A stretch of 64,000 bases of DNA from Moniliella sp. 'wahieum' (lineage: Eukaryota > Basidiomycota > Moniliellomycetes > Moniliellales > Moniliellaceae), in NCBI GenBank assembly GCA_003971905.1, contig RSEE01000009.1, positions 496,001 to 560,000 on the forward strand, written 5' to 3'. This document shows, piece after piece, positions 34,348-46,178 of the stretch. The notes beneath the pieces were generated by a model that was not told the origin of the DNA, made no database searches, and saw nothing but the letters and a program-made list of their open reading frames with translations. How positions within the stretch are numbered: the stretch's first letter is position 1; each line of letters starts with the position of its first letter. Position numbers and translations under genes: made by a program.

Positions 34348-34741
34348 TCAGCTGTTCGTCAGTAAAGAAAGCAACACAGGATCATTGCGGCGCACCTTCT
34401 TGACGCGGGTACCTTGTTGGCCTTGGAGAGCTCCCTTCTTCATGGCAGCGAGAGCCACCATCTTATTCTCGGCTGTCAAACAATGACGAGGTTAGCGTTC
34501 TGTGAGACGTTGGTAGCCGCCAACGCGTACTGCAATTATTCACCTCCCCCCCTCCATCACATGCCAAACGCGTTTGCGCGGACATCTGCACTCCACCACA
34601 CGCCCAGCTAACCGTACGCCAGCAAGGACCCTGGCACAAATCCCTGCAAAAATATATTGGTTCGTATTCTGGCGGCAGGGAGCCGCCTGTACCTTGATCT
34701 TGAGACAGTGTCTGTGAGGCTGAGCCCCAGAAGAGTGTCAT
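34348..34741 (-). CDS. candidate small spliced gene, 57 residues, basic
   Basis: Exon 1 is 34741-34693 (MTLFWGSASQTLSQDQ), intron 34473-34692 (GTACAGG...TTGACAG, 220 nt), exon 2 is 34472-34348. Exon lengths sum to exactly 58 codons including the stop, and the join reads SQDQAENKMVALAAMKKGAL then QGQQGTRVKKVRRNDPVLL. The C-terminal half is basic. I do not recognise the family; it could be a small mitochondrial or ribosome-associated protein. The long intron is unusual beside the 43-120 nt introns elsewhere and might hide another exon. Confidence 0.35.
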
Positions 34742-35149
34742 CAGTCATGGAGCCCCTTTGCAAGTGCACCACAATCACACATGCGAGGCAGCGACCACAA
34801 TCCACAGGAGATTATAAAAATGAAAAGCCGTCGAAGGCGTACTCGCATGTCGTGCTCCCCTTTTTTTCATTGGCCATCTCTTGTGGTACGTTTTAGTGGC
34901 CTAATTCTTGGTGTGTCGCCTTTCTCATGAGCTGTACCGCTGGAGCTCTATGTGCAGCTTTTGGCCTATGCGTGCAACAATAGAACCGTTCCGATTGAAG
35001 TGCTTGTCCATCATTCAATATCATTACGGCGCTGCTTGGTGAGATAGCTCCTGCTATCTCGAGGCTTGAAAGTCTTGACGCTTGAGAAGCTCAGTCTCTA
35101 CAGCCGCATATAGAGTAAACCACAAGGTCCGCAATTGGCGCTGACAGTC

Positions 35150-36524
35150 GTCTCTGTTATATATATGTTGGCAGTGCATCAAAAATCGATAAAGTCCCGA
35201 GAAAGTTTGCGAATGTGTTTGCCATCGTCCTGGCTGGCTGCTGGATTCCACAATGTGTATATGGAAGTGATGCATGCTGCAATGTGGCACATGCCGTCCA
35301 CACCCTCCAGCTGTGCGAAGTGTTTCTGAGCCATTGGGCAGCGCATAGGCTTGGGTATGGGGGCCGAAACGTCTTTGTCCGTTCTTTCCCTGTGGTTGGG
35401 AACAGTATCATTAGAAACGATAGGATTGCAACAACGATGAAGTCAATAGTTGGATCCGGAATCTGAGAGGCGTCCTCCTCCAGCCCCACAATGGCAAGCA
35501 TGGAGGAAAGGAACAGATCGACAAATGGGGCCACTGCTGTTCGTTAGCTTCGTAACCACGAGGAGAAAGGTGGACGCACCATGGACACTCGCCTGCGTGC
35601 GGAACCCCATGGAACGATGCACCATGGCCAAGACTCGGCCCCAGGGGGTAGTCATGTGGAAACCTGAGCCAAGCCGTTCGTTCAGAATCGGGAGAACTTT
35701 GACTGAGGGGGCACCAACTTGACGAAGAAGCATAGTTGATCGGCAAATGAACATGCGGTTCTTGGTTCATAGGTCGCAGGCAAACCGAGAAGAGCAACAA
35801 CCCCGTCTCGACTTTCTTCTCGCTTTTCTTTTCGCTTTTCTTCTCGCCATTTTTCTCCACTGCTTCAGCTTTATGGCATTCCCACTTGCCACCCTTTCCC
35901 CTCGACAGTACTGCCACAACCTCGCCTGCACAGGAAACGGTCATTGTCCTTCCGATCCCGAAGGGGGTGAGTGGCTTGCAGCTCCACAAGGGCCGGTCTG
36001 TTCTCCTCGCCTATTCATGCACATGCCGCCGGTCAGCTCATTGCCATGCACAGCAACGACTTGGAGAACACCTACCTTGTTCACTTCATGTACGGTAATG
36101 CGCGACTTCACCAGCCCCGCTCTGCGGATCTCGCAAACAACGCTGTGTGGGTGATGGGAGTAGTCGCTAAAGATACCAATTGGGTTGGGGTCAAGGTATG
36201 CGACACCTGATCCCATTAGTGGTTGCCCCGGGCCAGGGGAGCGAGACTTGGGCGCGAAGGCGGTTCGTCGGGGTTCGGTTCGGCTGCTGCTCCAGGCACA
36301 CCCTCGCCTGACGAACGAGAGGGCGGAAGAGAGGCTTCGGACTCGCGTTGGAGATAAACATGGGCGCTGCAGTGCTTCTGGTTCGTGTGGTGAGTCCGCT
36401 GAGGACAGGAGGAGCGCTGACTGCTGGACGGAGGATGGGTGGGTGGCGTCAGGGGTGGAGGGAGGGAGGGCATGGGTGCGTCCGCCAGAAGCTTGCGCCT
36501 CCTGCTAGAGAGGGTCTCCATCGC
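35150..36524 (-). other. possible multi-exon gene, unrecognised
   Basis: Minus-strand protein-like blocks: METLSSRRRKLLADAPMPSL from 36524; VAYLDPNPIGIFSDYSHHPH near 36200-36140; a Lys/Glu/Ser repeat EKKSEKKSEKK near 35850; VLPILNERLGSGFHMTTPWG and RVLAMVHRSMGFRTQAS near 35690-35585; and, after a plausible 43-nt intron (35537-35579), FVDLFLSSMLAIVGLEEDAS with a hydrophobic FIVVAILSFLMILF. They could be one frameshifted gene. No domain is recognised. Confidence 0.25.
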
Positions 36525-38645
36525 GGGCGAGTGGGGAAAGGGGTGGGAGAGGTGAGCGGGAGGGGGCTGAACAGGGATCAACCAAGACTGGGGCTGATGA
36601 GGCCCAAGGACGAAACAAGGCAGGATGGGACGATGAGACGCGAGGTGCGTCCACGTTGAACGTTGAACGCCAGCGCTAGCAGGCAGTGGTGGGAAGCTCC
36701 CAGGTACTCACATGGGCATGCGTCCGTTACTAATTCTTACCATCCCCTGGCCTCCTTTTCAGTTCCGGGCCGATGCTGGGGGTGGCTGGGCCCAGCCAGC
36801 CTCATTAAAGGCGGCCGCACCCTGGGTTGCGTCCGTCCCAGCGCCCCCCCCACCCGCCCGCACCTGCATCATGCATCATCGATCATCCATCATGCACATG
36901 CTTCAGGCACCATGCTGCAATGCCCGTGTGGCGTCACGCGTCACGCGTCAGGCACCATGCACCGTGCACCGTGCACCATGCATCACTATCATCATCGATC
37001 ATCTGGCCTATATGATCGATGATCGATGATCCGTCGCTGCATCACTGGCACCGCCGGCACCATCGGACTCCGACGAAAAAGCAAGGCAGGCCGCAGGCAA
37101 GTTGCGTACTCAACAGGTAGCTGGCAGCGGATACAAAATCCAGCCAGTCTCGCGGAACCGCGCCATCAGTGCTTGCCACACTACACCCCTGTGCGGTCCA
37201 TCCCTCTCTTGATATGAGCGATCCCTGGTTGGCGAGCCAGCGGAGCCACACAGCGGAGCCCACTCACAGGCTGAGCGCTCAGTCTGAGCTCTGATCCACT
37301 TCCATTCCCGCACATGCGCAGCAGCAGTGCGGGCGAACGTTGACGACGCGATGAAGACGAACTTTGGCCGGTGGTGGACTATCGAAACCCGTATGCACTC
37401 TTTTAAGTCCCAGAACAATAAGCGAGCATAATTGGCCGGTGGGCCAACAGAGCTTTTTCCGAATCCCTTTCCGTGTTCCTGCTCCTGGCACCAGGATGCT
37501 TTGACTTTATCTGCGGATCCATTCCAATCCAAGGCCCGATGCTTTTTTGTCCAGTCAGTTACAGGGTTCGTTTCCTCCCCCAACTAGTAAGCCATGGTCG
37601 CGGAGGGGTCGTACAATCATGTATACTGTGGTCCGAGCGCGGTCATCGACGCTACGTATCCTTGGCGACGACAGTCGCCTCTGCCCTGTTCATGTCCTCT
37701 TCGTTTGATCCATGGTTCTTCACCATTGCAAGGACGGAGCTCGCGCTCTGCGACTATCAGTCTCTCAGTGTTCGGCTTTCCCCTATTATAATGCGTACAG
37801 TCTTTTCCAGTCGCAACTTCCAGTCTCAGCTCCAATCCGTGTTTTTCGCTTCAATCCAAGTTTGGGCAGCGTTGTCGTCGCTGGTCGCCTCTTTTTCCCG
37901 TCCCCGAGTACGAACGGTTTCAGAAACGTGTTATACTATACTGTCCATGCTGGTGCCTACGCAGCCTTTTGCCTTGCAAGCAGCCTCAGCCTCTCTACTA
38001 TACAGTCCGAAAGGCATCTCCTTGTTGTCCCTTGCCGCGCTGTTTCTTCACCAACAAATGCACAAGCATGTTGAACATTCAGGAAGCGGACCCTACTACC
38101 GTTTTCCTAAGGAAGATCATATCCCTTAGCACCCCGGGCGGGCCCCCACAGGCCGGGCCCCGCCATGCGACAGTTGCATACAACCTTGACCAGCTTAATC
38201 CGACGGCTGATTCTAACCTGTTCCTCTCTTTTTAACCCTGGTTGACCTACGGGGTCTCTCCGTTTTGGGGCGTCTTAATACAGAAGTGGCTAACCCCTCT
38301 GTTGGGACGATAGAGGGACTCTGTATACATTCCATCAAATTTTACCCCGATGAATACCTACTAGTGCGAATGGATACAAGCAGTACCGCCTACACGCGGT
38401 GGGCCAGTCACCACATGGGATCGAAATCGGCTGGTGGCTGTTGCAGGGAATACGCTTGTGACTATTGCCGGCGAGCAACACTGCGCAGTGGGTGCATTAT
38501 GCATTACATCCACACTTGCGAACTGCTGCATACTCGAGACTGTTGTTCGACCGGTCCCTGTCGCGCCTATAATATACTGAGTTTTAACGTGCGCTTCCTG
38601 GCCGCACCTTCCCCCCCCCCCAACCTCCCCCCATTGACCACCATC
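36525..38645. other. spacer with hexamer-palindrome repeats
   Basis: Contains the ACGCGTC, GTGCACC and ATCGATG arrays (36936-37027). The 218-codon plus ORF at 37473-38129 has a composition unlike the conserved genes and no motif I know. Nothing else is supported. Confidence 0.45.
36936..37027. repeat. ACGCGTC, GTGCACC and ATCGATG doublets
   Basis: ACGCGT at 36936 and 36943; GTGCAC at 36964 and 36971; ATCGAT at 37015 and 37022. Each pair is seven apart. Three different palindromic hexamers occur within 92 bp. Confidence 0.85.
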
Positions 38646-39751
38646 ATGAGCGACGATGTGCGACGGGCTGCGTCTGCAATCTACTTGCTCACCCCCGACT
38701 ACGGGCAGGCTGCCGTCTCCGAAATGGAAGAAGACGAGCGCTCCCTCGTCCCCGTGGGCACCGCCTTCATGGGCGGCAATGCGTACGGCGTCGTGAACCC
38801 CCCAACGAAGCCCACGTCACCACCGAAGGCGCGCTCACCACCGAAGGCTACCACCATGAACGCTGGATCCGCGGCCAGCCAGAGGGCCGAAGGTGGGAAG
38901 GAACCTTCAATCTTAGCGCCCTCCGTAGTACCCTCCGACACGAAGATACCGAGGACTTGCCTCGGCACACATTCGACCACATTCCGGTCCGGCCGCATAT
39001 CTCATGGATTAATCCTAGGCCTGCTGTTCCGGAAATGGGCGACCTCACATCGGGTCACTACACACATCGCTCCGTCATGGTGGATGAGCGTGATTCGGAG
39101 GTAGGCGATTTCCCACACCACCTGCCGGCGAGCAATACTCCCTTTATCCCTCCCCAGGGATAGCAATAATCCCCCTGCCCCTATACCTTTCATGATGGAT
39201 CATATGAGATGGGCTGCTCCTAGCATGAAAAACGATCCCCACTCCATCGATCCGAAACGTCTGTGGCCGAGACGCTTGAACCGAGAACATGGTCGTCTAT
39301 GCTGCGGCATCAACCCCGGCCCGATGTCCACTGTCTTATCAATGAGGTGGATCAGATGATCATCGCATGGGACATCTGTGTCCAATCTGGAATGAGAGAT
39401 TGGGGGCGTGCGACGTCGTGGCCCCTGGCGCCATTATTTGGACCACACCCAACATATGCACGCGAGGGAGGAGAAACACCTGTTCCAATAGAACAAGGGT
39501 TGTTTCCCACTGTTCGATCGATCGACTGGGACCCACCCCTGAACGAACCCCCTGCTCAAACCTGGGCCCGGGTCCGCGACCGGACCCGCGCTTGGGTCAT
39601 ACGCGATTCTATCGACGCTTTATATATCACTCACTCCGTCCATCGCACCGCCAAGACTACCCACTCCCTTCTTCGGTGGATTTGATCTGGACCGCTTGGA
39701 TGGTCTCCCCCCGACAACGGCACTGACCTCTTTACTGGCGGTTGGAACTGA
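38646..39751 (+). CDS. candidate disordered protein, unrecognised, frameshifted
   Basis: ATG at 38646 after a C-rich leader opens MSDDVRRAASAIYLLTPDYG with an acidic stretch SEMEEDERSLVPVG. KPTSPPKARSPPKA-type low complexity follows. Further blocks in other frames, in order, are PRHTFDHIPVRPHISWINPR, GHYTHRSVMVDERDSEVGDF, SIDWDPPLNEPPAQTWARVR and a Gly/Asp end (FFGGFDLDRLDGLPPDNGTD) before TGA at 39751. Order and strand are consistent with one protein of about 360 residues carrying several one-base slips. No conserved domain is recognised; it is probably lineage-specific. Confidence 0.4.
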
Positions 39752-42279
39752 GAGTCTCCTGTCTTTCTGTGTGTGTTTTCACTCGTCTCCCTTCTCCCAT
39801 TTCTGGTCTCTTCAAGGCCTTTCATTTCGGTCGGCCCTCAAGGTCATTTTTGATGGCAGTCGGGCCTTGACCCTCTATTTCACAACCGAGTTCTTTGGCG
39901 TAATATAATTCGCTCTCCGGTATCTCTTCCCGCGTGGGACACTATCGGGAGGGGGGACGTATATTAATTACCAGGATACAGAAAAACAAATATAAAAAGA
40001 GGAGGTTCTCTGTGCGCCAGTTTGGACGGGTATCGCGGATGTGCATATGGCAGCGATACAGTCCCCATTGATCGTTAAGTTGTCCGGGCAGTTGTGAGGG
40101 TGAACATACAAAACTCGTCAGCCTATAGACGTCTACCTTCAAAGGGCGGCATCGTTTTTGCATATCGCAAGTATATCTGCCTGGATCACATTTTGATCAC
40201 AAAAGATTTGCTGCGCTAACAGTAGTACGCCGCCTGTCTTGCTCGTCCATGGCATTCTTCGGTCCCCAATCCTACAACACGCTGTCGCCTGGACCCACTG
40301 GGATGGTTGGAATGTGGTTCAAAAGACGATTCGTCTGGATTGGCGCCACTGATGATGGCCAGCGGGGTCATGTAAAAGGGTAACAGAGATCAGAGAGAAG
40401 AAGAGGCACCACATATCCGACTGCCGCACCAATGACCGACGCCCAGCGTGCATCCTAGCAGAGCAACAGTCTTGTTACCAACGTCGAGGCGGTACCAAGC
40501 ATGCACCTGTGTTTGGGCGCTGTGGGGTCTCTCCTTCGATGATAAGATACACGGAGGGCGGTGCCAGAGCGGAAGGTCGACGACGTCCGGTGTGTTCGTG
40601 CTTGGTTGTTGATGATGGCTCGGAGCGGGGAGGATATGCGTGGCGAACTCAATTTGAGGCAGTCGCAGGAGTATCACGGCCGTCTTTGTCGCTGTTCAGA
40701 ACCCTGTTCCCTTTCTTGACTTTCCCGGTGTGGGTATACAGTATCGGCCAGGGTAGACGAGGAAGCCAGGGCGGGGACAGTGGTGCCGGCATAGCACCCG
40801 ACCGTTGGCAGCAGAAGTCGAGCCAAAAAGCGGCCTATACGTGTTCCGGGCCAGCGCAATATTACCCCCACAGAGCTTCCATGTTCGCCTCCAGCTCCTC
40901 TTCCAACTCAACCGAGCCCGTGGACCACGAGCATGTTGAGGAAGGCATCGTGATCATCCTGGATGGCTCGCTCCGCCTAACATCAGCATTTCGGCCAGCT
41001 ACCCTCCCCCCATAACAAATCTGCCCCCCTCCGTCTGTGTTGACAATAATGTGGTCAATATACCAAGTCATCGAAGCGTTGTTTGTACAGTGGACAGTAT
41101 TGAGCCGAGCGAGGTCCACTAGCAACAGCTAGTATATCGTTGATGCGCCCCCTCTTTCGTTGCTCGCTGGCGCCTGTGTGGGCCTGCCAGCCGCACCAAT
41201 CATTGTCGGTGAGATGAGACGGCAGCAAGTGGCCCTTTTCGCCCCGGGCGTCGCCTTCGACCCAGTATGGCGACTCACGTCCAGCATCCCTCTCGTACGA
41301 ATCGGAGAACGACAGCGGCGAGCTGCCCAGCAAGCGTGGGTGGGGTAGGTGGTGGAGGGGGCATTAAGCAGGTGGGGAAAAGGAGCGGCATGTTTTCGGC
41401 TGCGGGGGGGACCTCACCAACACTTCCACGACGTGCAGAGGATGCCAAGCCATGCAGCCGTGGCCGCGCTCACATCGTTCTGCTGGCGGTTGCTGGGTCT
41501 ACTGCAGCGGCTGAGCATATGCAGGCCTAGTTTGCTTAGGTCGGGGGGTCAGTACAGTCGCGGTGCTGTGTGCTTCGGTGTTCCGGGGCCCATTTCATCG
41601 GGCCAAATTGATAACCGCCGCCGTGAGCTTTGTACCTGGCACCCACATCGCCGAGCGCAAGAACACCAGGCACGCGCCGCCGGCGATACTGACTTCTACG
41701 CAACACATGCTCCACCGGAGCCGCCCTGTCTTTGTCTTTCAAGTCGTGCGAGGGCGCAGACGGCCTATTGGTGACCGTTGCGGCGGGAAGCCCAGCAGGG
41801 CAGACGGCAGGGCCACTAGCCGAGGGTCACATGACCGGCCGAGCCCCAGCGCGACCCTACGACAGGTCCCGTGACGAGTGTGATGCGGACGTGATGCCCG
41901 CTTGTATCCGCGCGCGTGCGCGCCCCCCAGGCGCTGCTCAGACTCGTACCGGGGCAGCGACGACGTGGCGCGACAACCCGCACAACCCTAGCGCATCGGC
42001 GGCAGTGTCCCCCCGCGAGCACAACCACACTCGCGCTCTCTGGCGGCCGCACCACACCACACTGGGGGGGCGCATGTGGGGGCAGGCACGGCGCCGGTGT
42101 GTCGGCCTCCGCCCTGCGTCTCGCCAGGTGCGGCGCGGCGGCGACGGGCGTCGCAGCCTGCCAGGCTCAGCCGGCAAAGCCTCCACGGGCGTGGAAGCAG
42201 CAGCAGCCACCAACCCAGCCAGCCAGCTCACCATCTATCCAACCCGCCCTCGTCGCTCCCAACCTCGTCGAGAAGAAGG
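39752..42279. other. 2.5-kb spacer, nothing assigned
   Basis: Several ORFs on both strands (for example minus 40677-40390 and plus 40509-41015) have no motif I recognise. 41500-42280 is GC-rich and opens many spurious frames, including a 284-codon plus ORF. Confidence 0.4.
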
Positions 42280-44286
42280 ATGTTCTCCTCGCTCGCTGCC
42301 TGGCTGGGCGGCGGGAACGGTGCTGGCGGCGGCAGTGGTGGCCGGTACGCGGCGGGCACGCGCCCCTCGGCCTCGCCCACGATCTTCTTTCGCCTCGCCT
42401 TACTCTCACTATGGCGGCGGCCCGGCAGCGACGATGAGCACCGACATGTTTGCCACTTCTGTCTGCCGCCCCCCGGCGCGGTGTGCCCGCCGGATACACC
42501 CTTCCCCGTCCTGGATTGGCCTCACGCGCCAACTCGCTCGCCGTGCTCGCCCCGCCCGTGGAGACCGAGGTGGAGATAGAGAGTGAAGATCCCCTGACCG
42601 CCAGCCACCGACCTGCTGCTCCGCCCGCCCTATCCTGGAGCCGCATCCGCGCCTGGGCGGAGGAACAGTATCCCGAGCTCAATGACACCTTCAATTCCCC
42701 CGCCTTGGAGGAAGACGTGGAGGAGCTGGAGCGCGCCCTTGGCAGGCCTCTGCCGGCCGCAGTGCGAGCGAGTCTGCTGTGCGTGAACGGACAAGATGTG
42801 GAGGCGTACGCAACCTCCGTACCCGGCGGCTCCTGCACCGATGGGCTTTTCTTTTCTGCCCATGCTGTCTACCGAGCAAGCATTGAGGGAATGGTCTTTT
42901 TGGCGCCATGTGGATAAGGACCCGGACACAGGCGCCTCCCCTGCTGTTACGCAAATATGTCCTCCTGTCCAGGGGGTTGGGTACGCGCAGCCTACTGACC
43001 CTGGTTGGCTTCCCCTAATCACACGACCGGGTGGGGAACTCATTGGGGTGATCTTAACCTCCCGGTCAAGCCGATACGGAAGCGCGTTACGATCAGGCTT
43101 CCCCACGTCCTTCTACCTCCTCTGATCCACCAGCAATCGCGCGGCAGTAGGACAGGTGATCGCGTTGGCCGCGACTTTGATACCAAGGTTGTCTTATGTC
43201 CTGGTGATGGGCCCGAGGGGGGCCCATTTTCTTCGCTGGTTTGCCGACGAACTGGAAGCAGGAGAATTTTACACGCTGGATGCTAGTGAGATGATCGATC
43301 GGATGCCGATGAGGACCTAATCGGCTACGAAGGGTACTTTTCTGGCTCTGCCCATGGTGCCGGCGCGTCCGGAAGGGGAGGGGGAGAAGCGGCTGGGGAT
43401 GGCCTCGCAGGCTTTGCCTTAAAGGGGACTATGCTGGCTGGCCTACGCTGGAGGCAATGGCCGATCGTTCAGCACGGATCTGGGAAGCTGCTGGGTACGC
43501 GCCGGGCGTGCCGGCGAATCAAATGCCAGATTACCGTCCTGAGGAGGAAGAGGCGGACGAGAAGTCTACCAAGCGACTGTCCCAATACCCTACCTCCCTC
43601 CTGCACTTTTGGTTCAAAGACCTGAGGAGGATGAAGAAGCTCCTGGTGAGAGTATCCCGGGGCCCATGCCCGACGAGAATGGACATGTGGAAGCGATGCT
43701 GGCTTCTCCCCTCCTAAGTGTAGAAGGTGCCAATGCGTTTGGCTCTCCTCCTTCAGTCAATTTCCCCGGCTCGGTCTCGGGCCAGCGCCGTCCCCCTCCG
43801 CCTGCACCCACAGCGTTTCTTGACCTTCCTACACTGGCGGACGTCAAAGCAGCCGAGGCAGCCGCGCTCGCGGAACTTGCCAGGGGCCGAAGTCAGCAGC
43901 ATGAATTGGACCTTGGACCGGACGTGAGGCTACGCGACCCTATCGTCTCCCGACGTACACGCCACGCCAGGGTCATGGCTTGGCCCTGAACATCCCCCTA
44001 ACTTCTTCTTCGGGCCTTGAATCGCCGTCCGATGCCGGCAGTACCCCACGGGTGGTAGCATATGCGCCTCGGTTTGGGCGGGACATGAGCGCCTCTCCTG
44101 TGCCTACATTCCCTGGGCATGAGGAGGATAAGTCTCTTCCGCTACCCCTGTTGCTTTGGACCCGCTCAGCCCACCATCGTAGAAAGAGATACAGATGCCT
44201 CCTTCGCACGTTTGCACCACACCCCCTTTAACTCCCCCCTCCCCCTGATTCAATCACTGTTTAAGGCGGCTGGATCGACCATATAA
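42280..44286 (+). CDS. Smi1/Knr4-family cell-wall regulator, frameshifted
   Basis: Fungal coordinator of cell-wall integrity and glucan synthesis with an SMI1/KNR4 (SUKH-type) domain. Start MFSSLAAWLGGG, then a Gly/Ser-rich and disordered segment with PYSHYGGGPAATM. The core reads SWSRIRAWAEEQYPELNDTF, EDVEELERALGRPLPAAVRA, SLLCVNGQDVE, LFFGLPMLSTEQALREWSFW and GVDLNPP (split by slips). GRDFDTKVVLCPGDGPEG, FADELEAGEFY and AGWPTLEAMADRSARIWEAA follow. The C-terminal half is Pro/Glu/Ser rich, ending FNSPLPLIQSLFKAAGSTI at TAA 44284-44286. Frame slips occur near 42380, 42450, 42860, 43040, 43220, 43620 and 43990. Domain order and length (about 640 residues) fit the fungal family. It converges on ASADH. 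Confidence 0.88.
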
Positions 44287-44305
44287 ACGAGGATCACATT
44301 GGTAG

Positions 44306-45446
44306 TTAGGAGAGGTAGCCCTTGGCCAACGCAATCTCAGCATTCATCACACTGGAGGGTGGCGGCTCCAATCATAACGTTGTTGGAAAGGACAACAAAC
44401 TTGATATCCAACACTGGGCATTTACGAATGCGACCCACGTTGACACCCCGCCATTCTGATGGTCCCGGTCCAGGCGCGGCTGGGGCCTGTCGGGCTCATC
44501 GTGGACCGTGATGACCTGCGGGGGCCGAATGGCACCCAAGCGTCTGCGCCTCGCAGGTATATTCTCGCAGAACCTTCGCCACTTCCTCCGGGGAAGGAGC
44601 CGGACGGCGCACAAAACTGACACTGACCGTCTCGGATTCCGTCCAACACAGGCACACGGTTTGCAGTGGGCAGAGACTACCGTCTTGGCATCGATGTAGC
44701 CCGTTCCGTCAGCATTGACCTCGCCAAGGATCTTGCGTGTTTCGCTCTCGATCTTCTCCTCCTCCCCAGAAATGAAAGGGACAACGTTGTCGTGCAGGTC
44801 AAACGCCGAGACGCCAGGGTAACCGGGCCCGAGAGAGCCTGCATGGTGTTGATCAGGACCTTGTCTAAGGGACCGAACGCATCCTGCAATGCCTTGAGCG
44901 GTACCACAATACCCGTAGTAGAGCAGTTGGCATTGGTGATGATGTATCCTTCCTTGAGGGGGCGGAGAAAGGGTGGTGCGTTGATGGGAGACGACATAAA
45001 GTGAGACGGGTTGACCAGGGAACAACAAGAGGGCAAACCGGGTCCATTCGGTAGTTCTTTGCATTCGAAAAAACGCGCACATTGGCCGCTCGCAATGCCG
45101 GCTCAATCTCCCCTGCTGGCCCCGAGTCGAGACCGGAAAAGACCACAGTGCAATGGCCAAACGCTTGAGGCGTGCAAGCCTCGACGAGCATGCCTGCCAC
45201 GTTGGCGGGGATAGGTGACGTCTGCTTCCATCGCCCGGCCACCGCCTGAGCGTACGTCTTCCCCACACTGGCCGAAGAAGCGCCGAGTGCGACGAGGTCA
45301 AACTGAGGGTGATTAGCAAGCTGGAGGATGAAGCGCTGTCCAACGGTGCCTGGGTCGCAAGTGTGTCAGCGGGTGTGGGTCGAGGCGGGAAAGAAAATGC
45401 GTACTGTGGCGCCAAGCACACCCACTGGAACCTTGTTGGCGGGCAT
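44306..45446 (-). CDS. aspartate-semialdehyde dehydrogenase
   Basis: Reduces aspartyl phosphate to the semialdehyde with NADPH, the branch point to threonine, methionine and isoleucine; absent from animals. Exon 1 is 45446-45405, intron 45350-45404 (55 nt), exon 2 runs to TAA at 44306. The splice restores VGVLGATGTVGQRFILQLAN, the dinucleotide-binding loop. Next come VFSGLDSGPAGEIEPAL, IITNANCSTTGIVVPLKAL with the catalytic Cys in NCSTT, GPGYPGVSAFDLHDNVVPFI, SGEEEKIESETRKILGE and MDEPDRPQPRLDRD-like text (here HDEPDRPQPRLDRD). The tail can be read as NAEIALAKGYLS. Slips lie near 45025, 44835, 44660, 44470 and 44350. It is the long fungal/archaeal-type enzyme rather than the short bacterial one. 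Confidence 0.93.
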
Positions 45447-46178
45447 AATCGCGGTGGTGGTGATGATAGTCGTGAAGATGGAGGTGGAGAAAGCCGGGAA
45501 AGCACGCAGTTATAACCGCGACTACGACTCGACGGAGAAAGGCGGAGAGAAAAAGCAGCGGGTGAGCAGACGCCACCAAGTGGTGCCAGAATCAAAGGCT
45601 GGGCGTCACGCGTCAGTGTGCATGCCCACAAGTTTGAGCATTAATGTTCAACGTTCAGTTTCAACTGAGCGTTCCGCTCTGTTCCGCTGGAATCTGGCCC
45701 ACTTGGTTGATGCCAGGTCAAGTCACTGTGACTCCGACTGCACGCATAACACAGGTTCCAAGGCCCGCAGCCGTGGTCATCGAGGCCTTGTATCATGCTT
45801 TTCGCCACGCCGAAGTTTCATCTCGGTGGGATCATCGACGGGACGAACTATATGTCCTGTGTTCTCGCTTCGATGTGGCGTGGTACCGTATTGTCCGTGA
45901 GATACACATAGGTGTTCGCCTAGCGGCATGAGATCTCAGCTGAGATCTGAGAGACTGCTTCCTACCATGGCCCAATGGATTGACAGTTGATATGCATGTG
46001 TGAGCAGGACACGAACCCTAGGTGGGGGGAGAATCGTGTTGAACACGGCCTATTGATATGGAGGGGACCTACGTAACCCTACCTGCCCATTGCCTAACCC
46101 TAGTCATCCACGACTGGACGTACACGAACCTGGATCTTATCGGTCCATCGACCACAAGCGGCCATTCGAACCAGACGC
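45447..46178. other. divergent promoter region ASADH / pyroglutamyl-peptidase
   Basis: 730 bp between two divergent start codons, so both promoters lie here. It includes an 18-bp perfect palindrome (45931-45948). No gene is supported. Confidence 0.55.
45931..45948. promoter_or_regulatory. 18-bp perfect palindrome in divergent promoter
   Basis: AGATCTCAG followed by its reverse complement CTGAGATCT, about 230 bp upstream of the pyroglutamyl-peptidase ATG and 485 bp upstream of the ASADH ATG. The outer hexamers are AGATCT, one of the heptamer-array palindromes. Confidence 0.45.

Noticed and set aside
37473-38129. 218-codon plus ORF
   Set aside because: No motif, and codon use unlike the conserved genes. 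Left inside the spacer entry.
41732-42586. 284-codon plus-strand ORF in GC-rich DNA
   Set aside because: It overlaps the Smi1 start in another frame, is Ala/Arg/Pro-rich, and long ORFs exist on both strands here. This is a base-composition artefact.
42167-42838. 223-codon minus ORF across the Smi1 N-terminal region
   Set aside because: Antisense shadow of the Smi1 coding region.
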